Assembly (NCBI GenBank): GCA_017500625.1
Contig: JAFVYX010000217.1
Location: forward strand, 1-9,959
Source of the DNA: Clostridia bacterium
GTDB lineage: Bacteria > Bacillota_A > Clostridia > Oscillospirales > CAG-272
Direction: 5' to 3'
Length of the DNA stretch: 9,959 bases
Below the pieces are notes generated by a model. The model saw only the letters and a list, made by a program, of their open reading frames with translations. It did no database searches and was not told where the DNA came from. Below, piece by piece: positions 6,634-9,959 of this stretch. A program made the translations under genes and the position numbers. Within the stretch, counting starts at the first letter, position 1; each line of letters starts with the position of its first letter.

Positions 6634-7694
6634 TCATCAAACCAGCGGCGCTCCAGCCCGAGGCCACGGAGATCGGCCGTCGTGCCGTGCTTCTCCGCAT
6701 CGTACATTCGCCAGATGACCTGCAGACTTTTCATGGCCTCGCGCCCGTCGGTCAGGGGGCGCTTACCGTTCAGCACACAGTCGGCAAAATGAGCAATCTC
6801 GCGCGTGGTTTCCTCGGTGCCCTCCTTTTCGCGCTTGTAGAGCACCGTGTAATGCTTGCTGCCCTCGTGGATCACCCCGGGCACGTGCATCTGTTCCTGG
6901 CTGTAAAAGCGGATCTCGCCCGTTGAGAGATCGTAATCGAGGAGCCCCTTGTCGGTCATGATCTGATAGCACCAGCCAAGGCGGGAGCCGCGCGCCCCCC
7001 AGGTGGCGCCGTGATAGCCGAGGGCGCCGTTTTCAAATTTAAAGATCGCCATGCTCGTGCCCTCCTTCAGCAGCCACGGCGTTCCCACGCGCGTGCCAAA
7101 GTGCGCTCCCTCCACGGGATCGCCGAGAAAGCGGAGCAGAAGATCGACGTAATGGCACCCGTGACTGAAAAACTGTCCGCCACCAAGGCGCGAGGTACGG
7201 GCCCAGGACCACTCGGGCTCGGGGCGCGTCAGCTGCTCGGTCCAGATCGACATTTGCATGATCTGCCCGTATTCGCCCGAGTCGACCAGCTCCTTGAGCT
7301 TTCGGACGTCGGTCTTGTAGGGAACGGGGTAGCCGCACATCAGGGTGACTCCCTCCTCCTCCGAGACCTCGATGAGGCGCCGGCATTCCTCCTCGGTGAC
7401 ACAGAGCGGCTTTTCCATAAGAATGTGCTTCTTGTGACGGGCAAAGAACAGACCGCATTCGTAGTGAAGATCGTGCGGAAGCGCCACAAGAACGGCGTCG
7501 ACCTCCTCGGTCATCGTTCGGTAATCGGTGGTTACATAGGGGCGATTTCCCAGCGCCTCGGCTACGGTTTTAACGTTTTCCTCGGAAAGATCGCAGAGCG
7601 CGGTGATCGTGATCCCTGTGACCTTGTTGATGTTTTTGGCGTGGGTCGCCATCATGCCACCGCACCCGATAAGCCCAAGACGAATGTTCTTCAT
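6627..7694 (-). CDS. Gfo/Idh/MocA-family oxidoreductase 2
   Basis: A complete 355-residue NAD(P)-dependent dehydrogenase. The dinucleotide-binding loop is GLIGCGGMM (7-15), the family lysine is in LMEKP (92-96), and the substrate-domain motif GGGQFFSHGCHYVDLLLRF (171-189) holds H181 and D184. It is only distantly similar to the other dehydrogenase in the window, so this is not a recent duplication. An in-frame ATG at 7763 exists, but the ATG at 7694 directly precedes the first Rossmann strand and has AAGGGGGAAA about 8-10 bases upstream, so it is chosen. The gene is divergent from araC-2 and probably controlled by it. Behind it lies the remnant of another dehydrogenase, and then a terminator. 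Substrate unknown; sugars, sugar acids, inositols or glycosides are typical for the family. Confidence 0.92.
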   Translation of the reverse strand: MKNIRLGLIGCGGMMATHAKNINKVTGITITALCDLSEENVKTVAEALGNRPYVTTDYRTMTEEVDAVLVALPHDLHYECGLFFARHKKHILMEKPLCVTEEECRRLIEVSEEEGVTLMCGYPVPYKTDVRKLKELVDSGEYGQIMQMSIWTEQLTRPEPEWSWARTSRLGGGQFFSHGCHYVDLLLRFLGDPVEGAHFGTRVGTPWLLKEGTSMAIFKFENGALGYHGATWGARGSRLGWCYQIMTDKGLLDYDLSTGEIRFYSQEQMHVPGVIHEGSKHYTVLYKREKEGTEETTREIAHFADCVLNGKRPLTDGREAMKSLQVIWRMYDAEKHGTTADLRGLGLERRWFDEA

Positions 7695-7728
7695 TTTTTG
7701 GTTTCCCCCTTGACAATTCGTAAGATGT

Positions 7729-7753
7729 ATGCGAAAATGAAAAAGGATCGCAT
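7729..7753 (-). other. Short inverted repeat in the leader of the dehydrogenase 2 gene
   Basis: ATGCGA (7729-7734) and TCGCAT (7748-7753) form a perfect 6-base inverted repeat with a 13-base spacer. It lies between the proposed minus-strand promoter and the dehydrogenase start. It could be a small leader hairpin or a protein-binding dyad; six bases is short enough to be chance. Confidence 0.25.
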
Positions 7754-7761
7754 CTATATCC

Positions 7762-7790
7762 ATAATACCACAGCTCGCTCACCGTTTCTT
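7762..7790 (-). promoter_or_regulatory. Candidate promoter of dehydrogenase 2
   Basis: On the minus strand TATTAT (7762-7767) lies 17 bases after a very poor -35, AAGAAA (7785-7790, three of six matches). This would give a leader of about 60 bases. A promoter this weak would need an activator, which fits the repeat immediately upstream of it. Confidence 0.35.
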
Positions 7791-7796
7791 TAGGGA

Positions 7797-7824
7797 ATCG
7801 GTCTCAAAATTTGCACGATCGGTC
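7797..7824. promoter_or_regulatory. 21-bp-period direct repeat, candidate AraC-2 operator
   Basis: The heptamer ATCGGTC occurs at 7797-7803 and 7818-7824 in the same orientation, exactly 21 bases apart. It lies 6 bases upstream of the weak -35 of the leftward dehydrogenase and just before the CGGAG ribosome binding site of araC-2. Position and spacing mirror the repeat in the other divergent region, although the half-site sequence differs, as expected for a different regulator. Confidence 0.45.
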
Positions 7825-7836
7825 GGAGTTATCACA

Positions 7837-8676
7837 ATGAACTACACGTCACAGGTGCCCCTGCTTCCGCTGCTCTCGGTGGAATCCGTCTGCGCCGCGC
7901 ACCGCACTCTCCTCAAGGGGAAGACGGTCATCGGCGAGCGGCACGATTTTTATGAGCTGGTGTACGTTGAGGACGGCTTTTATTACGTCATTCTCGACGG
8001 CACGCGCTATACCGTGCCCCCGGGCAGCTTCATCGTCTTTCCCCCGAACGCCTATCATTCGGGGGACGGCGTTACCGATAACACCGCCACGGTCAGCATC
8101 GTGGCCTTTGAGTCGGCCGCTCCACAGATGGCAAGCTTCGGTGGCCGCGTGATCACGCCGGGGTCCTCGGGGCGTGAGCGCCTCGCCGCTGTGTTCTCGC
8201 TCGCCTTTTCCTGCATCAAGAGCTGCGAGGGCGGCTGCCGCGCGACAAAAGAAGCAACGCCCGTCGCCCTCTCGCTCCTCAAAAACGCCCTTGAGGCCTT
8301 TCTTCTCGAGCATTACCGTGAGGTGGACGTCAGGCCCCCCTCGGGTCGCAAGCGCCAGCGAAAGGAGCAGTTCGGTCGCCTTTCCGACTACCTTGGCGCC
8401 CACCTGTCCGAGAAGCTGACGCTCGATGCCATCGCCGCCGCCTGCTTGCTCAGCCGTACCGCGCTCAAGGCGCTGTGCCGCGAGTTCTGCGGCTGTGGGG
8501 TGATCGACTATCTCATCTCGCTCCGCATCGACAAGGCCAAGGAGATGATCGCGGAGGGGAAGTGCAACCTCACCGAGATCGCCGAGGCCGTCGGCTTTGA
8601 CTCTCTCCATTATTTTTCGCGGACGTTCAAGGCGCGGTGTGGGATCCCCCCCTCGCAATACGCCGCCGAGGAATAA
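7837..8676 (+). CDS. AraC-family transcriptional regulator 2
   Basis: A 279-residue regulator. The N-terminal cupin sensor spans about residues 30-100 (HDFYELVYVEDG at 36-47, PPGSFIVFPPNAYHSG at 61-76). A basic linker (RKRQRKEQ, 171-178) precedes the DNA-binding domain. This has helix-turn-helix motifs at about 194-215 (LTLDAIAAACLLSRTALKAL) and 244-266 (LTEIAEAVGFDSLHYFSRTF), and the standard ending GIPPSQY. CGGAG precedes the ATG by 8 bases, supporting the start. It is divergent from dehydrogenase 2, its likely target, and stands alone with its own terminator. Its promoter is uncertain: TTGACA at 7710-7715 with GAAAAT 17 bases later is one possibility. The N-terminal domain differs considerably from that of regulator 1, so the two probably sense different ligands. 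Confidence 0.92.
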   Translation: MNYTSQVPLLPLLSVESVCAAHRTLLKGKTVIGERHDFYELVYVEDGFYYVILDGTRYTVPPGSFIVFPPNAYHSGDGVTDNTATVSIVAFESAAPQMASFGGRVITPGSSGRERLAAVFSLAFSCIKSCEGGCRATKEATPVALSLLKNALEAFLLEHYREVDVRPPSGRKRQRKEQFGRLSDYLGAHLSEKLTLDAIAAACLLSRTALKALCREFCGCGVIDYLISLRIDKAKEMIAEGKCNLTEIAEAVGFDSLHYFSRTFKARCGIPPSQYAAEE

Positions 8677-8705
8677 AAAAACGGAAGGCAATGCCTTCCG
8701 TTTTT
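8676..8705. terminator. Bidirectional rho-independent terminator after araC-2
   Basis: ACGGAAGGC and GCCTTCCGT pair around a 3-base AAT loop, with an A-run before and a T-run after. It begins within the araC-2 stop codon and also serves the convergent kinase gene, whose stop is at 8747. Confidence 0.88.
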
Positions 8706-8746
8706 ATTTTAAGTGGGAACGGTCTGCTCCTCATCGCAAGCGGCGA

Positions 8747-9763
8747 TCAGTGCAGCTCTTTTCTCCCAAAGCGGGTCTCCAGCTCCCAAAGCTTGTCGAG
8801 GGGGAGCATACCGCCGACGGCATCGGCGGCCGAGAGACTGGCGGCGGCAGAGAGCGAGCCGAGGCGCAGAAGGCGCTCGTCGTCATAGCCATGCGTAAGG
8901 GCGTACAGCGCCCCCGCGCAGAAGGCGTCACCCGCACCCGTCGCCCCTGCGATATAGCCCTCGGGCAGAGAGAGCGAGGGCACCGCGGTAAAGCCCGTGA
9001 CCTTATCGTGACAAACGCCAAGGTCGGGGCAGTGCAGAATGACCTTCTCGCGCACACCCAGCGAAAGCAGGGCCTCGGTCAGCGCCATCAGCTCCTCGCG
9101 CTTCGGGTGCTTCGGAATCGCGATCCCCGTAATGGCCGCGGCCTCCAGCTCGTTGATGATAAGAACGTCAACGTAAGGGAGCGTCGGCAGAACGGCGCTT
9201 TTGTAGCGGTCGGAGGATTCGCTCACAAGATCGACCGAGGTGCGGATCCCACGGCGCTTGGCCTCGGCAAGGAGCCGCGCCGAGCGGCAACCGTAGTCGG
9301 CATCGGGCGCATCAAGCGTTTCCATAAGCAGAAGATACGCAAGGTGCAGGTGCGAGGGCGCGAGGGCGTCGAGATCGAAGTCCCCGACGTCCAGCTCCGC
9401 GCCCGCTCCGGGCATCGTAAAGAAGGTGCGCTCGCCTCCCGCAACGTTCATCACGTCGGTAAAGCTTGTGGGGGCCGTATCGGAGACCAAAACGCAGGAG
9501 GTGTCAAGCCCTGCCTCGGTCATGGTATTGACGGCGTAGCGCCCGTATTCGTCGTCCCCCACACGCCCAAAGGCGCGGACGGGGAAGTCGGGGTCAATGC
9601 GCACAAGGTCAATGCCCGTGTTGGGGACGGCACCGCCAACGCTCCTGTCCATTTTGAGGATCTTGACAAGGCGCCCCGCCTCGGGATAGGCCTCGATCGT
9701 CTTGATGATGTCCACAAGGATCGTGCCCGCAAGCACGAGGGCGGGAGTTTTTGTCTCGGCCAT
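8747..9763 (-). CDS. PfkB-family carbohydrate kinase
   Basis: A 338-residue ribokinase-like kinase that transfers phosphate from ATP to a sugar or sugar acid. The N-terminal substrate-binding motif is GGAVPNTG (43-50). The C-terminal PfkB signature GATGAGDAFCAGAL (273-286) supplies the anion hole and catalytic base D279. The in-between strands VDVLIINELEAAAITG (198-213) carry the N-x-x-E motif that helps place Mg-ATP. The length is normal for the family. I chose the ATG at 9763 because it lies one base after the TGA of the upstream gene; an ATG four codons earlier (9775) overlaps that gene. Neither has a clear ribosome binding site, which fits translational coupling. The frame stays open further upstream but reads through another gene. 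Sugar specificity cannot be told from sequence; 2-keto-3-deoxygluconate, ribose and fructose kinases all share these motifs. Confidence 0.92.
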   Translation of the reverse strand: MAETKTPALVLAGTILVDIIKTIEAYPEAGRLVKILKMDRSVGGAVPNTGIDLVRIDPDFPVRAFGRVGDDEYGRYAVNTMTEAGLDTSCVLVSDTAPTSFTDVMNVAGGERTFFTMPGAGAELDVGDFDLDALAPSHLHLAYLLLMETLDAPDADYGCRSARLLAEAKRRGIRTSVDLVSESSDRYKSAVLPTLPYVDVLIINELEAAAITGIAIPKHPKREELMALTEALLSLGVREKVILHCPDLGVCHDKVTGFTAVPSLSLPEGYIAGATGAGDAFCAGALYALTHGYDDERLLRLGSLSAAASLSAADAVGGMLPLDKLWELETRFGRKELH

Positions 9764-9764
9764 A

Positions 9765-9862
9765 TCAGTTGGCATCGGGCACCAGGGGACCGGCCAGCTC
9801 ACGCAGGTAGAAGAGGCGACCGGGAATGGTGGGAATGAAGCTCGAGGCCCGAATGGAGATCC
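9765..9862 (-). CDS. 3' end of an unidentified gene upstream of the kinase
   Basis: On the minus strand a frame ends at TGA 9765-9767, one base before the kinase start, and reads ISIRASSFIPTIPGRLFYL followed by RELAGPLVPDAN. Codon use and GC content match the kinase, and the overlap-like spacing is typical of an operon, so this is probably the true C-terminus of the kinase's upstream partner. I do not recognise the family. The frame stays open to the window edge, but from about 9860 onward the opposite strand looks like the coding one, so the gene seems broken there. Confidence 0.45.
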
Positions 9863-9959
9863 TGCTATTACACCAATCTTTTGGAGTTGGATGATACCAC
9901 GGCGTTGCTGATTTACAGCGATTTTCACCGTCCGTTGCCCGATGGCAAGGGAGAAGCGC
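9839..9959 (+). CDS. Sialidase/BNR-like protein, internal fragment
   Basis: A plus-strand frame without a start codon is open from 9839, just after a TGA at 9836-9838, to the window edge. From about 9863 it reads CYYTNLLELDDTTALLIYSD, then FHRPLPDGKGEA. The strand pair plus the L-x-x-YSDF pattern resembles the C-terminal blades of sialidase-like BNR-repeat proteins of gut bacteria. Only about 32 convincing residues are present, so the family call is tentative. Both the missing N-terminus and the more moderate GC content suggest that this piece is joined to the rest of the window near 9860. Confidence 0.4.

Noticed and set aside
7710..7738. TTGACA with GAAAAT 17 bases later as the araC-2 promoter
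   Set aside because: The -35 is perfect but the -10 matches at only four positions and the leader would be about 90 bases. It is mentioned under araC-2 but not listed as a feature.
9764..9928. N-terminal extension of the kinase by up to 55 residues
   Set aside because: The extension has no kinase-like content, and its codons overlap a better-supported gene end in another frame, whose TGA lies one base before the preferred kinase ATG.
1..9959. tRNA/rRNA genes, CRISPR arrays, transposases, integrases or attachment sites
   Set aside because: I saw no cloverleaf-like sequence, regularly spaced repeats, recombinase motifs or terminal inverted repeats anywhere in the window.
9850..9959. Minus-strand frame continuing the pre-kinase gene to the window edge
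   Set aside because: It is open but reads as an implausible protein (clusters of Cys, Trp, Pro). The plus strand of the same stretch gives a coherent beta-strand pattern.

Overview
The window looks like a sugar-catabolism accessory region from a Bacillota genome, most likely an uncultured gut-type clostridium. The basis is strong AGGAG-type ribosome binding sites, AraC-type local regulators, a DUF5696-like fragment, and the mixture of Gfo/Idh/MocA dehydrogenases, TIM-barrel epimerases and a PfkB kinase. The central part (about 520-9850) is GC-rich with strong G/C at third codon positions. The first ~515 bases and the last ~100 bases are visibly less GC-rich. Each joins the central part in the middle of a gene, so the window may be a composite made by assembly or by real rearrangement.

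Layout. Bases 1-516 (minus) hold the interior of a DUF5696-like protein cut by the window edge. At about 515-525 it abuts a short-chain dehydrogenase that has lost everything after its first ~68 residues. Upstream of that, still on the minus strand, are a Gfo/Idh/MocA dehydrogenase (777-1796) and two TIM-barrel sugar-phosphate isomerase/epimerase-like genes (1801-2697 and 2720-3475). This operon is read leftwards from an extended -10 promoter at 3529-3558. Divergent from it is an AraC regulator (3638-4474). Its stop overlaps the start of a full-length 1-deoxy-D-xylulose-5-phosphate synthase gene (dxs, 4471-6333), and a bidirectional terminator follows.

The right half repeats the pattern. A minus-strand Gfo/Idh/MocA dehydrogenase (6627-7694) diverges from a second AraC regulator (7837-8676). 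Behind the dehydrogenase lies a start-less C-terminal remnant of another dehydrogenase (6427-6633). A second bidirectional terminator separates araC-2 from a convergent PfkB-family sugar kinase (8747-9763). One base upstream of the kinase is the 3' end of an unidentified gene, which breaks off at about 9860 where a plus-strand sialidase-like fragment begins.

How it may work. Both dehydrogenase units have an AraC gene facing away. Both intergenic regions contain direct repeats with a 21-bp period, placed next to the weak -35 of the catabolic promoter, which is the arrangement of AraC-type activator sites. The combination of Gfo/Idh/MocA dehydrogenases with TIM-barrel isomerases fits oxidation and rearrangement of a sugar, polyol or glycoside through keto intermediates. 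The substrate cannot be read from the sequence. The least expected element is dxs, an isoprenoid/thiamine/pyridoxal precursor gene, translationally coupled to a sugar-type AraC regulator and carrying substitutions near its active site.
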